DNA from: Tetranychus cinnabarinus
Taxonomy: Eukaryota; Arthropoda; Arachnida; Trombidiformes; Tetranychidae
Length of the DNA: 64,000 bases
Direction: 5' to 3'
Assembly: GCA_022266195.1 (NCBI GenBank)
Contig: WHVY01000001.1
Coordinates: 16,182,001 to 16,246,000 of the forward strand
In this document: in pieces, positions 1 to 12,205 of the stretch
Position numbering within the stretch: position 1 is the first letter of the stretch
Layout: every line of letters begins with the position of its first letter
The notes under the pieces: model-generated
Databases searched by the model: none
Seen by the model: the letters and a program-made list of their open reading frames with translations, nothing else
Told to the model about the DNA's origin: nothing
Program-made: the position numbers and the translations under genes

Positions 1-1274
1 TGTTCTATTAATTTCCATTATTTGATTGATTGAATCTGCATTTCGCTGAATGTTAGATTGGAAGTCATTATTTGCTTGAAAGCAATTAGAAATATCAGAA
101 CATTAAACTACAATCAATCGATCACTATTACAGATTTCAATTTAAAACAATTCAGTCCATAATCTGATCAGGATTGCCTTAAAATCTAAGCTATTTTTTT
201 CTGATTAATATTATCGATTTTTGCTGTGTAATATTTTGCTTCATATGATGAGAATAACATTGAAAACAATAGATAAATAATGATAGCTTGGTGATTAGAT
301 AATAATACAATTTTGAGATGGGAATATTTTCATAAAAACATTTGAATTTTTTTTTTCAAATCAAAACATTAACTCACCCTTGTCTTACTCTGCATGAGAC
401 TTTGAATCTACCTCCCATAAGTCGTTTCATGAAAGTCATCACCAACTCGAGTTTCAATAACTTTCATTTTAATCATGAAGGTAAGCTATCAAGATTAGGT
501 GGGTGCTGATATCATATCCACGTTTCCAGTCAACCACTTGAAATAATAAGGTGATTAGCTGTTTGGAACATTCGAGTATTGTTGGAACCAGTCTTTTCCA
601 GCTAGAAAATCAATTCAGCTTGTTAGGTAATCTATGGTTGCTCATGTAATACTTTGAATTTACTTCAACCAGTTACGATACATTTGCGAAATGCCACATC
701 TTGAAATCTAGTTGTTCTCAGCCAAATAGACAAACATTTAAAAATTTGTTTAAAAAATTTTTAAAGACGTAAGCTTGAGCTACTTTGCACCGAGTCCGAG
801 GTGGAAATTGTGTGTTCTTATGGACTTTTGATCTCATAGATACAAAAATAGTTGATGGTTGATTCACATGAATTTACCACCAATAGCTTATTAATAAAAC
901 TAGAATTATCCAGGTCCAAGAATATCATCCAAAGATTCTATGGAAAAATAAAGCGAGTCCTTAGCTGCACTAACATCAAAGGAGTTTTACATTGTAATAT
1001 TGCTAACCTGTTATCCATTGTTTTCGTTGGACAATAAAAGCAAAAGAATAAAGATTCATGCAAATTTCAATATCAATATCAATATTTACTTTTCCAAGAC
1101 ATCATTTTTTTCAATGATTGTTCTTGTTAACAGCAACCAAGGGAAAGTATTTTGGTTTTGGCGTGTTATTTGTTGCTTGTTTCAGATCTACAGTAAGCCT
1201 CACTGACAAGGGCTGAGTTAATGTAATATTTGTCATTTCAATCATTTTGATCTCCAATATTAACCAATATTATA
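1..1274. other. intergenic, no gene seen
   Basis: AT-rich DNA with only short open frames of low-complexity composition. I see no domain, splice-bounded exon or RNA gene here. Confidence 0.5.
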
Positions 1275-1472
1275 AAGGGTGTTGTGTTTAATAAGGTGCA
1301 TCTCTAACCAGAATGTAGACAGATAGATAGGGATAAAGATGATAATGTCCATAAGGAAATTAGAAAATTGTGTTTAATTTCTTCATATTAAAGTGATCAA
1401 CTATGTTCATCTTTATCTCTTTTTCAACATTCTGGTTTGAGATTACTGCACCTTATTAAACGCGACACCCTC
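1275..1472. mobile_element. MITE-like element with ~45-bp inverted ends
   Basis: The left end (AGGGTGT then TTTAATAAGGTGCA) and the right end (TGCACCTTATTAAA then ACACCCT) are imperfect inverted copies. The match extends inward to a shared ACCAGAATGT/ACATTCTGGT stretch. Both ends abut a TA dinucleotide, as expected for a Tc1/mariner-type target duplication. At ~198 bp it has no coding capacity. It could be any small non-autonomous DNA transposon that uses TA sites. Confidence 0.65.
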
Positions 1473-1474
1473 TA

Positions 1475-2115
1475 CACCACTGAAAAATAATCGTGATTTG
1501 TTATCTTTTCCAACTAAAAACGTGTTGGAATCAACAATTTATGATCAAGGTTAGATTGTGCTTTACGTCTATTATTTATCACTCATATGAATCACTTGAA
1601 GCACCGACAATCACAATCTAGATACAAAGGAAGACCATGCAAGGGTAAAATTATTTTTAATCAATATTTGTTTGATTGTAAACTGATTTCATTAAACTCA
1701 GCTTTGCAACAAACCATGTCAATAAATACTCACCGAGATAGCTGTTTTAACAATAGGTCAACAAATTGGAAAAGTCAAGATCGAAGAGCCAGTTTGACAG
1801 AAACAACTTGCTCAAACATAATGTAAGGGATCTATTGTAACAATTGTGCCTGAATTTAATTGCACACTGAATCACATCAGTAATTTAACTACTAATAAAC
1901 TTGAACATTTTAAAACAGATTGTTGGCTTTACTAAAACACAAGGAAAGTTTAGCTTTGCATTGAAATAAATTTTATTCAACTGTCGTTTCAACAATATGG
2001 CTGGTTGACCAAATCATTAACAATTGACAGTTCAAACATTTTTTGATTCAGACAAACATTCAGATTAAAACTGTAATCAATAAAAATCTGTATGGGATTC
2101 ATCTCTTTTGAAAAA
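1475..2115. other. intergenic, no gene seen
   Basis: Short open frames only. The stretch next to the dioxygenase stop presumably holds its 3' untranslated region. Confidence 0.4.
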
Positions 2116-2967
2116 TCAATAGACTTTTATGAACGGAGCTTCCTTAGTAGGACGAATCCAGTTTTCAGGTGACCATTTAGTTTCATGAGCATCATATGCA
2201 TGGAATGTTAGAGCAGGCCGAGACTTATTTGATCTGTTAGGTTCACTTTTATGGACAACTTGTCCATGGATTAGCACAAGTGATCCTTTGGGAACTGGAA
2301 CGGGCACAAACTTGGATTCATCGTATTTAATTTCTGGGCAAGTAAAGATCATTCTCGGCTCTTGACCTTCTTTGTTTCGGATCCATCGACGTCTAACAGG
2401 CTCATTGTGTGATCCAGGGATGAACCAGAGACAACCATTTTCAAGTGTTGCATCTTCAAGAGGAATCCAGAAGCCCATAAGTTTAATCTGTGGCTCAGTG
2501 TACAAGAAGGTAGCATCTTGATGGGCAGGTATGGTGGTACCAATACGAGCATGTTTGAAATTGACCAGACTTTCAACGAAATGAGGTTCAACAAATCCAG
2601 CTTCCTTGAAGAGCATTTTTATTCGACCATCCATAGTAACAAACTTGAAAATTGGGTCGACAGCATGAAGGTAGAAGCCAATTTTATGTAAACATTGTCT
2701 TTTGGGTACAACCAGATTACCATCCGAGTCAAAGGCTGTTTCCTCGAAGAAATGGCTTATATTTGTACATGATTTAAAGAAGTAGTCGTTGGTTTCCTCC
2801 TGTTTACCGCTTCTGTACATATTTTTAGGGCCATTCAGGTCGATATCATCGATAATTTTGTGAGTTTCATCCATAACTATTTCAACTTGTTCGGGTGACA
2901 AAAAGTTAGGAATAACGGCATACCCATTGGTCCAGTAGTCTTTAATTACATCGGCATAGTTAATCAT
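2116..2967 (-). CDS. phytanoyl-CoA dioxygenase domain protein (PHYHD1-like)
   Basis: A single-exon gene encoding 283 aa, about the size of animal PHYHD1 proteins. The fold is a double-stranded beta-helix Fe(II)/2-oxoglutarate oxygenase. Visible active-site elements are the HxD iron ligands H149 and D151 (in AHQDATF), a distal histidine H239 (in HGQVVHKSEP) and the 2-oxoglutarate-binding arginine R250 (in KSRPALTFH). There is no signal peptide or peroxisomal SKL-type end (the C-terminus is IKVY), so it is probably cytosolic. Family members use 2-oxoglutarate and O2 to hydroxylate a substrate; the substrate of PHYHD1-type enzymes is not settled. The ATG is preceded by AT-rich DNA without an upstream in-frame extension. 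The lack of introns contrasts with the chitinase downstream and could reflect an old retrocopy or lineage intron loss. Confidence 0.9.
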   Translation of the reverse strand: MINYADVIKDYWTNGYAVIPNFLSPEQVEIVMDETHKIIDDIDLNGPKNMYRSGKQEETNDYFFKSCTNISHFFEETAFDSDGNLVVPKRQCLHKIGFYLHAVDPIFKFVTMDGRIKMLFKEAGFVEPHFVESLVNFKHARIGTTIPAHQDATFLYTEPQIKLMGFWIPLEDATLENGCLWFIPGSHNEPVRRRWIRNKEGQEPRMIFTCPEIKYDESKFVPVPVPKGSLVLIHGQVVHKSEPNRSNKSRPALTFHAYDAHETKWSPENWIRPTKEAPFIKVY

Positions 2968-5282
2968 TTTGATTTGTTGGTGGTTGATTCAATTCAATAA
3001 GTTGGAGGATAAAAGACTTGAATCTTGAAGTAAAAAACGGAATAATTTTGCAACTGTACTGAACAGATCGATTGAAGTCAATTTATATAATACATTGCTA
3101 ACTGCTGAATGCTCTGGAAATCTTGCCCCCTGCCTTTTTATCATTATATTTTTGAAAAATAGTTTTGATTGGTTTCAACCAGCAATACATTGCAGCCATT
3201 CAAGGGTATTATTTACCGATTCAAGAAGGCAGCTGATGCTATTCATAAGAAGCAGCTGATCCTCTTGTTGAAACAATCTCATTGATACAATGGCCATATT
3301 CTTTAACTTGTAATATCGATTAGATGAATTTTGATATTCATGATACGAAGATGGAAATACAGCGATAAACGTATGAAAAATTTCCAATCTTCATATATCA
3401 GATCAAAATGGTTCCATTTACGGAATTGTGTGATTTACCACATCAGCTGAGGATAGCAAATACAGTGTGTTTGAAAATGAACTCTGCAATTTTATAACAA
3501 CGTTGAATTTCTTGCTTATTTTTGCTCTTTTTGGTGTCCAGTGCTTCTTTAGATAACTCATAGTATGAGATACTTCTAAATTGGTTCTAATTGTCCATCT
3601 CTTAACTAATCACTCAAAAGAATTTCTTTGTCGCCTAAATCATTACAATGATAAATGTACATTGTTTCATGAATTTGCTTTTCTCGTTTATCACTATTCT
3701 TTATTAAACATACAGAGTTCATTTCCAACTGTTGTGATAAGTCTTCAGGGTGTCTAAATTGTTTCGGATAAAGATCGTTCTTTTGGACCCTCGGTGAACA
3801 TTATTCTCCAAATCAGTTTGCTCATTGCCTAGTTTCAGTGAGTAAATTGTTTTAGCCAAGTAATGAAGATGTTACGCTTTCAACAAGGGTTGTCTTATCG
3901 TTTCGCGTTCAATCAATGAATCTCTAACTGAATAGTCTGAGAACAAGCAAGATTCACAATTATGTTGTCAAGCCAATTGAAAACTCAATTAGCTCAACAA
4001 CATAATAAATAACTATAAATGTACCATAAGTTTTTTGGTTATCTCTAACCCATTTAAAATACGAAGTCTGTATTAATGAACTCTCCTTGCTGGTGCTACA
4101 GTTGAGATTGCGAATCTTCAAATCTTTAAACCCATGCAAATTAAGATTCAAACTGAACCCTATAACAACTGATTCAATCCTATCCACAGTCAATAAGATA
4201 TCAGTGATTATTCATTATTGTACAACAAAAAAATAAACGTGTTACCACTTAGGATAAAACGTGTTGAAATTAACAATTGTCAATCAAGATCTAGTTTTGT
4301 CCAGCGTTGATCCATACAAGACTACCAAAACGTAACATTTAAAGATGTCGACTCGTAGGCAAACATATCATAACTGTAACCCTGCCAATGAAAGACTTAA
4401 AATTCATTAACATTTGATCAAATGGGTTCATTGACTAGATTCAAGTTGAATTGTACAGCCATTGAAAAACTGGAACTGAAAAGCTGTCCTGTCTTAACCA
4501 AACAACTTATTCCATTGCAACTTCACCCAAGGTGAAAGCTCTCCTTAATATCATCAACATTTTTTACAATTAACCATTAAAATGGTTGTCATTATCACTA
4601 TTTACTTTGGGTTGTACCTGTTGACGGCTTTAAACTTGTCCATTTGTGATGCATTTAAATTTAATCAAGTCTTACTTGACACACATATATTTTTGAGGAC
4701 AAACCAGAAAACCAGAAAAAAGATGTTACAATGAAACAATGTTTTAAACACGTCTAAATTACCATTAAATTAGGCCTAAATAGATGAAGTCAACAGTTGG
4801 ATCAATTAAGTGTATCCTGTAAACACCTTTACTAATGAATAGTCTTGATTGTGGCAAGATAATCAATCAAAGTAAACCATTTAAAAGGACATTTTAATGT
4901 ACACAAGAAACAATTTTTATTCATCTCTACTTTGACCATCTATTTTTACCCAGTAAATCCGGATTGACAATTTACTCAACAAACTCAATGTTTGCCCACA
5001 ATTAAAGTGACAACAAACTCTCGTTTATCTCTTGAAATAATCACAATTATAATATTAATCAAGTTCAACGGTCTCAGGTCAATGTCCATTGAATGGGAAT
5101 ATTTTGTTAATTTTTTTTTACCAAATTAAACTCACTCACTCTCTCCATCAATTTACCTTTCAGGATTCATTTGTTACTTCAAATTATCAGATGAAAACTA
5201 ACCAATCAACTTAATTATTTGCCCGCCTTTACCTGTTTTCTCGCCTAATTGCTCAGCAATATCAAAACTCTTTGGTAAGATT
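2968..5282. other. intergenic, no gene seen
   Basis: About 2.3 kb between two divergently oriented genes. Small open frames, for example near 3175-3387 and 3960-4193 on the minus strand, show no recognisable domain or splice structure. Promoters of both neighbours must lie here. Confidence 0.45.
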
Positions 5283-5292
5283 TTATAAATAA
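5281..5292 (+). promoter_or_regulatory. TATA box of the chitinase gene
   Basis: TTTATAAATAAG lies about 75 bp upstream of the chitinase ATG (5360). This fits transcription starting near 5310 and a ~50-nt leader. It is assigned by position and consensus only. Confidence 0.5.
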
Positions 5293-5359
5293 GAGTCATT
5301 TCCAAATGATTTCACCAAATTTTCATTAAACCTTTCAACCATCACAATCAGCTTCAACC

Positions 5360-7607
5360 ATGGCTAGAATGATAAACCTGACAATTTCAATTCTCTTTAC
5401 ATTGTCAGCTTTAGGTAAGATGATCAAATTGAATTGTAAAGTTTGTGTGTTAACCATTTACCTTTAATCATTTACAGCTTACAGTGAAGTGAATTGCAAC
5501 AAAACTCAAGCCGATGGTAAAGTTGTTTGCTATTTTGCTGCTTGGGCCAATTACCGTAAACCACCGTATAACTATGACATTGACAGCATCTCGGGTGACC
5601 TGTGTACTCATGTAATTTACTCATTCATCGGTATTAATGAGAAAACATCTGAACTTGAATCAATCGACCCTGAATATGATTACGTTCGAAGTGAGTGAAA
5701 ATCTTGTTCAACTCTGTTTTACCAGTTTTCATGTATTAATATTGTACTCTTTTCAGAGGGTTATGAGAAGTTTGTTTCTCTTCGGGAAAAATGGCCTCAA
5801 CTAAAGGTTCTCATTGCTGTTGGTGGTTGGGCTGAAGGTGGTGCCAAGTATTCAAACATGGTTTCCGATGAAGGGCGAAGACAAAAATTTGTCACTTCGG
5901 TCGTCTCTTTCCTCCAAAAGTACAAGTTTGATGGATTTGATTTGGACTGGGAATATCCTGGAGCAACTGATCGACAAGGAAAATATGCTGACAAAGAAAA
6001 CTTCTTGAAATTGGTTAAAGTAAGTAACCTGACTTTACGCATCCCGTTGCTTTACTTTAATGGTTCGTTTTTATTATCAATTGCAGGAATTGCGAACTGA
6101 ATTTGATAAGCACAATTACATTCTATCAGCTGCTGTCCCAGTCGCCAAGTTTCGATTGCAAGAAGGTTATGAAGTATACGATTTGGCAAGGTAATTATTC
6201 ACGTAATTTACTCATTTTAAATCTAAATTATGTAATTGGTTTTTCATTTAATGATTATTTAATACAGACTTTTGGATCAAATTCATGTAATGACTTACGA
6301 TTTACGTGGAAATTGGGCTGGTTTCGCTGATGTCCATAGTCCATTGTATCCACGATCATTTGATGAATATGCATATGAAAAGTTGAATGTGGTATGTAAT
6401 TTTCAATTTGACCATATTGAGCGATATAATGATTCTCAATTTATTTGATAGAGAGATGGACTTCAACTGTGGGTGTCAATGGGAACACCTAAACACAAGT
6501 TGATTGTTGGTGTACCTTTTTATGGACGAAGTTATACTCTTGGTAGTAAAGACAACAATGGGCTGAAAGCTCCAATCAAGAAATGGATTGGAGGAGGTCA
6601 AGCTGGTCCTTATACTGGTGAATCTGGTATCCTGGCTTATTATGAAGTAAGTTAACCTTAAATTACTTTATTCATAGTAAATCATTACTAAATTAGTGAT
6701 TTACTCAATTTCTAGTATCAAAGACAGTAAGAAAGATACCACTTATAATGAACCCAAAAGAGTAAAAGTTTCCAGTTAGGAAGAAACACTTTTTTATACG
6801 AGATTTTTGTTAAATGTTGGTTTCTTTCAAACTACTGAAACGCTTTTAATTTAGAGTTGCATTGTTATATTGCTGAAATTAATTGGTCAAATGTTTTCTC
6901 TACTAGATTTGTACTCAAGTTAAATCAAATAATTGGACTCGAAAATGGGACGATGTTGGTAAAGTTCCTTATGCTTATTATCAAGATCAATGGGTTGGTT
7001 ATGAAGATGAGGAAAGTATGCAAATCAAAATGAAGTTCATCAAGGATGAAGGCTATGGTGGAGCCATGACTTGGTCTTTAGGTAAGTTTACTTTAATTTC
7101 ATTTCTTAACTGGTACACTGACACTTTATGTTTATTATTACAGATCTTGATGATGTTAATGGTGTTTGCGGCAAAAAAGATGGTTTACTTCAAGTAATCA
7201 ATGAAAACATCAAAGGTTACAAAGTAAATGTTCCTGATCCATCAGAAATGACTACAACTGCTAAACCTTCACCAACTTGGTGGACTCAAGGTTCAACTGT
7301 GGCCTCAACTAGACAATCAACTACCTCTTCATCATCTTCATCATCATCAACTACCAAATCTCCAAGTGTCCAAGGTGGATCAACATCTAAACCAACATCA
7401 GAAGAAGATTCAGTCTCTAAAGACATTGATTGTTCAAATGCATCAGTACAATTTGTCCCTCACCCAACCGATTGTTCAAAATATTATTGGTGTGTCCATG
7501 GTAAGCCAATGGTCCTAAACTGTCCTCCAGGAACTCTATGGAATCCAAATGGTAATCGATGTGATTGGGATTACAATGTAAAAAGTGCCAATTGTAACAA
7601 CATTTAA
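5360..7607 (+). CDS. secreted GH18 chitinase with C-terminal chitin-binding domain
   Basis: Eight exons inferred from GT/AG borders and frame: 5360-5414, 5478-5690, 5757-6019, 6087-6190, 6268-6391, 6452-6646, 6907-7081, 7144-7607. They sum to 1593 nt (530 aa plus stop). Exon 1 encodes a hydrophobic signal peptide (MARMINLTISILFTLSALA). The glycoside hydrolase 18 barrel follows, with the family signature DGFDLDWEYP and the catalytic glutamate near residue 155. A Ser/Thr-rich linker (about residues 410-455) leads to a peritrophin-A type CBM14 domain with all six cysteines. The protein should be secreted and hydrolyse chitin in cuticle or gut lining. It is convergent with the receptor gene at 8176. 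The last exon has been copied three times elsewhere in the window (34895, 37635, 41165). Confidence 0.93.
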
Positions 7608-7710
7608 ACAACATTTCATTCATCTAAACATCTCTCATCTCATTTAAATTATTACTAATTGTAACTAATGCCTTTTATATTACAACATTTGTAATTTATG
7701 ATCTGAAAAC

Positions 7711-7716
7711 AATAAA
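7711..7716 (+). terminator. polyadenylation signal of the chitinase gene
   Basis: AATAAA stands 104 nt after the stop codon. The same hexamer context is retained in the decayed tail copies near 37999 and 41500, which supports it as part of the duplicated 3' end. Confidence 0.6.
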
Positions 7717-8175
7717 TTTTATTTATAATGTAAGGTTTACAAATTTAAGTCCTAACACTTGTTATGCTTCTTACATGGACTGGACGTCATTTGTTAAAAT
7801 ATCGTCATCTAAAAGTCAAAGTCCCTCAAAATGAGACTTCATGGGCTCAAAGGTTTGAAGAATTGTTAATTGTTTAAATTAATGTAAAAAAATACAGAAT
7901 CCGTATTTCAAACAATTGAATTTCAGGTGTAGACTCTTTCGGTTATTCGAGTTTATGGTTTATTGTTGAATATTTGTTGCTAATCATTATGAATTATTGA
8001 ATATCATTGAAATACAAGGATAATTATCAAATCAAATCTGAATAGATCTTGAAGAAGAGAAAGAATCAGTCGATTTGATTTATTACACGATTTTCTTAGA
8101 CTTTTTACCATTAAAGAGTCAATCAGCTAGGAAACCGTGTCTAAGTCAATCAACCATAATTGATTGTTACCTTTT

Positions 8176-9818
8176 TTACTGTTCAAAATATTGCTTGAAG
8201 TTGCAAGTAAACAACAATAAAGATGAACCAATTTCCACCATGAACTGTATGAAAAGACATTAAGTTATATTATTATATTGAAACTTTCACAAATCAATAG
8301 TCGTAATAAGATATCGATTTCATATTAAACGTGAATATCAAAAAACACAGTGAATCTGTAATACTAACTCTAATGAAGAAATCCTTTCCAATTGTAGTTA
8401 TTGAACCCAATTGAATGCCGTTATTAGGGTCGGATAATCGTTCCATTAATTGTAAAAGCTTGAACAAAAAAAACTCAAATTAGCACTTTTCTTTACATAT
8501 TTTTATAATAAATTACCTTAAACTGATTGCAAGTATTGAACACATTGTGTCGACACATTGTGCGGAGATGGAAATATAAGCGCTCAATCTGTATCCAATG
8601 TGACGATTGATGACCAAAAAATTAAAGCAAAAATAGACAAGTCTGTCGTTAAACTAAACCGTTGTAAACTTGAATACTCACTTTAATAATGAACTCTCGT
8701 GCAATGAATGAAAGGTAAACAATAACGATGAAAACGATGCAACCAATTGAACCAAGCGAATTAGCGTATAGTGGTGAATGAAAACGCATGATAAAACCAT
8801 AAAATATAAATATATCACAATTAAAGGCAACGACAGTGAATACACAAAGGACAATATAACGAGTAAGTTTAGCACATTCTTCCAATTCATTTAAGCATAC
8901 AAATGCGTGTTTGGCTAAGGTCAAGGCAAGTTGATCCGTACATTTCGTGTTGCGATACAAATCCGCTAACTCGACTACTGATTTCAACCTGTAAAGATGA
9001 TACACTTGCACTAAAATAAGATAACCAAAGATGGCAAAATATTTTCCAATCAAGGTAAAGGTGACAATAATAGCGACTAGACTCCAGGCCAAACTGTAAA
9101 AGGGCAACTGTTTGACTAGATAAAAGTGTGGATTGAAGAGTAGTACGGAGTAGTAGACTGCTGCAAGGAAGATAAAACAAAATATGAAGCTGCGGTGCAG
9201 TTGAGTAACCAGAATGTGGATTGTACGATGCAATTTAATTGCTTGGTTTGATGTCAGTTGCAAGTGAACTGGCTCAAACCCATGCTTGATTATGTCCGAG
9301 TAAATGGCCAAAACACTGTATTTACCACTTTTATCGTACAAAACAAGCCATTCACTATTAACAGCTCCAAATAAGAAGCACATGGTAAATAAAGTGTTAA
9401 CCATTGATCGATGTTTCGTCTTGTAAGCAACGTCACCTAAATACAATTGATAATCCTCATTGTCTATTGCTATTAAACAAATCAAACGAATCAAGTTGAT
9501 TTGACCAATTGCTCGCATAATTAGGCTGTAATAGTCTGTTTTAGCTGATTGGTGAGACACATTTTGAGCAAAACCAAATCGAGAAGCACGGAAAAATATT
9601 GAAAACTTTTCAAATTTAACGAGCTGTTCAATTGTTTCTGCGGATGTCAAAGTGTGATTCGGCAATCCTAACAGTAAATTGATCAATTTTGTTTTGAAAG
9701 ATGACAATGAATAATGTGGCCATTCACTGAAAGGATTCATTTTCAATCTATCATACAAATTCAAACCATTAACCAGATTTAAAAATTTATTAACTATAAG
9801 GTGTTTTGATCTTCTCAT
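8176..9818 (-). CDS. gustatory-receptor-like chemoreceptor 1 (four exons)
   Basis: Exons in transcription order are 8682-9818, 8517-8588, 8369-8458 and 8176-8244, all joined by phase-0 introns, giving 455 aa. Exon 1 (379 codons) holds about six hydrophobic segments and ends REFIIK before the donor GTGAGT. Exon 2 encodes IERLYFHLR...NQFK, exon 3 LLQLMERLS...GKDFFIR, and exon 4 the last membrane segment ending FTCNFKQYFEQ. This architecture of one long exon and three short phase-0 exons around the final helix matches arthropod gustatory receptors, multi-pass ligand-gated channels of sensory neurons. The exon 3 donor is GTTAGT rather than GTGAGT. Paralogues start at MNN; here that ATG is replaced by GTT, so the upstream ATG at 9818 (MRRSKH) is used. 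Ligand unknown. Confidence 0.85.
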
Positions 9819-10084
9819 CAGAAAAGTTCAAAACCAATTCAAGTACCCAGTGGTTGACAAAGGTAAGTTTACAAATTTACAGTTGCAAAAACTTTAGTTG
9901 AGACTTTAGTGAATTTGCATTGAGAACCAAATGTTGTGTTACATTTAACGAGATTGAAATAATGATCATGTAACCAGAAATTTTGTGGGAAACTCAATTA
10001 AAATGATAACCTTGGCATCTGATGAGAAAAGTTATATTGTTTAATGTTTAATGTACAATCGTTAATGTTTTATGCATTTGGTGT
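9819..10084. other. receptor 1 upstream region
   Basis: AT-rich DNA resembling the upstream regions of the other receptor copies. No gene seen. Confidence 0.4.
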
Positions 10085-10205
10085 GAATTGATCAATTTGG
10101 TTTTGAAGGATGACAATGAAAGATGTCGCTATTAACTGGAAATTTCACAGTTAATTGATTATACAGATGAAATACACCACCGAAAGTCAACGTTCATCAA
10201 TATAA
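10085..10205 (-). pseudogene. N-terminal fragment of a receptor gene
   Basis: The minus strand resembles the first ~45 codons of the receptor paralogues (FHLYNQL, then a region like the SLSSFK and LINLL stretches), with stops and no body downstream. It is the truncated 5' end of another receptor copy, similar to the fragment at 51870. Confidence 0.5.
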
Positions 10206-10302
10206 GTTGGTTGTTACGAACTAATGTAAGAGTAAAAAAATAGCAATTGAATGGCAATCCCAGTATTCAATGATTGAAGGAGGCAAGTTTCCCAGATTTA
10301 TA

Positions 10303-10988
10303 TTAGGTTGATTGATTCAAAATGAGCGGGACTGTTTTTGCACCAATTTTAAAATTTTTTATCATAATCGCTCGATTTTTTTATCAAAATATATCATTTC
10401 TATCAGTTCGAATTATGCATTTCAACTTTCATTTTAGTTTTAAAGTTCCGTTTTCTAGGCCATTGCCGTTCAGATCATTTGCCGCTTTTCGCAGCCTTTG
10501 CTCTAGAGTTGCTGGATAAAGAATCTCACATGCCAAATGTGGTTCGCATGGTAGCCTTTATGCCATACTTTCATTAAACAAAAGCAGAATTTGATAGCGT
10601 TTCTTTCCTCACTTCTAGAGTGTCTTGAATGCAAACATGACCTTTCCCGTTCTAATCGATATAATTTTTGATTGAGTTGCTAAAGTCAGCTTTTTAATAG
10701 CGTATCTGTGAGATCAGACTCTATTCTGAAATTTTCATACCTGATAGTAAATATAAATCACAATTCAACTGATTAAAATCAGGAAAATACAGTTTCAAGC
10801 ACTTTTTGCATTAATAGCGAGATTTTGGCCTATTTCAATCGTTTACTGTTTAGTATCGTAACTATTGGCACTCCATCGAAAAGCCAATGTTAAATTGTAC
10901 AAAATAATATCATATTAAGAGAGATTAATTGTGTAATCAATGAGTTATATTCAATCAAAATCGGCTCATTTTGAATCAATCAACCTAA
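10303..10988. mobile_element. mariner-type MITE, 686 bp
   Basis: Perfect 25-bp terminal inverted repeats begin TTAGGTTGATTGATTCAAAA, and TA flanks both ends (10301-10302 and 10989-10990). The TTAGGT start is typical of mariner ends. The interior has no transposase; the 65-codon frame from 10322 begins inside the repeat and is probably incidental. The ends differ from those of the intact mariner at 33548, so it belongs to another family. Confidence 0.8.
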
Positions 10989-11036
10989 TAAATGCAAAGC
11001 CTAGTGGGCTTGCAAGTTGCATTAAATTGATCGAAA

Positions 11037-11540
11037 TCATGACAAAATGATCATCTTATAACGAAAACTTTTGTTTGTGTTGTCAACAGTTCGACCCAAT
11101 ATTGCCAATGAAGACCAAAATTGTTTTTGGATTGAAGTGCTGCTTTGATAAACCCAGCCGATTAGAGCACATAGAAACAAAAGTAAATCATGGGATTGTC
11201 CAAAGTTGATCGCATAATCACCCAAATATAAAGCAGCAGGTAAACTCTTAGTTTGTAAAAGATGTATTCTTACCTTAAATGATGTTAGCGAAAGCAAACC
11301 AAAGCCAAGACTTACAAGAGTTATACCACAGACTTGGTAAGATCAAATAAGTCAACCAAAGGAGTGAATATTGAGTAAACTATTAAGACAACTAAACCCT
11401 TTTTTTTAGAATACTTTAGCTTATCCATGTTTTGAATTGTCACTAATTGCTAACCAGCTTTTGTGAATCAACTGTTAATGATGTTGGATAGATGTCAAGA
11501 TATTTACATTTTCAGCATCATCTGATGGACCAGAAATTGA
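11037..11540 (-). pseudogene. fragment of a type-B receptor (like the gene at 41550-43483)
   Basis: The minus strand carries YLGDYAINFGQSHDLLLFL and LCALIGW, which match exon 1 of the receptor at 41550-43483. The flanking 5' part also matches (TTAGCTTATCCATG and the ACCAGCTTTTGTG region). Frames are broken and the C-terminal two thirds are missing. Confidence 0.75.
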
Positions 11541-11973
11541 TGTCGATGAGTAATCCACTGGATGCTGTTGCTGAGGCTGAATTGACTTAAATTTGGGTGT
11601 GTTCATAATCCGTGATCACACGTGTAATCCGATGGAAAAAATCTTCACTTACACGCAGTTCACTTTCACAGTTCACATTACGGGTGACAATGTCAACGAC
11701 CCGCCATAATTGGTCCATAATTGTTGGTTGGATGTCAGCCATGGTTAAAATTGAATGTAAATTATACTTTATGCAAAAATATTAAAGAGCAATATATTAG
11801 TATAGAAGCAGTCCACTTTGGGCCACTACTCTGTCACAGAAATTTAGGGAGAAAGAGAAAAAGAAAGAGAAAAAAACAAGAGAAGGAGAAATAGAAGTAA
11901 GAGGAGAATTAGACGACGAAGAAAAGAAAGAGAATGAAAAAGAAAGAAAAGAAGAAAGAAGATGATAAAGAAA

Positions 11974-12104
11974 GAGAAGAGGTAAGACAATGAAAAGAAA
12001 GAGAAGAGGTAAGACAATGAAAAGAAAGAGAAGAGGTAAGACAATGAAAAGAAAGAGAAGAGGTAAGACAATGAAAAGAAAGAGAAGAGGAAAGACAATG
12101 CATT
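11974..12104. repeat. 27-bp purine-rich tandem repeat, ~5 units
   Basis: The unit GAGAAGAGGTAAGACAATGA plus AAAGAAA repeats about five times with very few changes, inside a longer polypurine tract (about 11838-12104). The minus-strand frames through it give only repetitive Phe/Leu/Ser stretches and are not genes. Confidence 0.85.
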
Positions 12105-12134
12105 GTGCTAGAGATAACCAATATTTCAAATATG

Positions 12135-12205
12135 CAAAGGTTAATGGGATCAAACTCGTAAATTAAACAAAAGAAAAAATTGGAGTTTGATCCTATTAAC
12201 CTTTG
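12135..12205. repeat. inverted repeat, 23-bp arms
   Basis: Arms 12135-12157 and 12183-12205 are inverted copies with one mismatch and a 25-nt loop. Near them a second pair (ATTTGTCAGCAGTT near 12236 and its complement near 12333) forms a larger imperfect hairpin. These may be ends of decayed small elements. Confidence 0.6.

Noticed and set aside
852..1206. Two overlapping plus-strand frames of 61 and 68 codons
   Set aside because: Random-looking composition, no domain, no splice or promoter context.
8678..9180. Additional minus-strand frames inside receptor 1
   Set aside because: Alternative-frame shadows of exon 1; the receptor frame has family similarity and correct splice borders.
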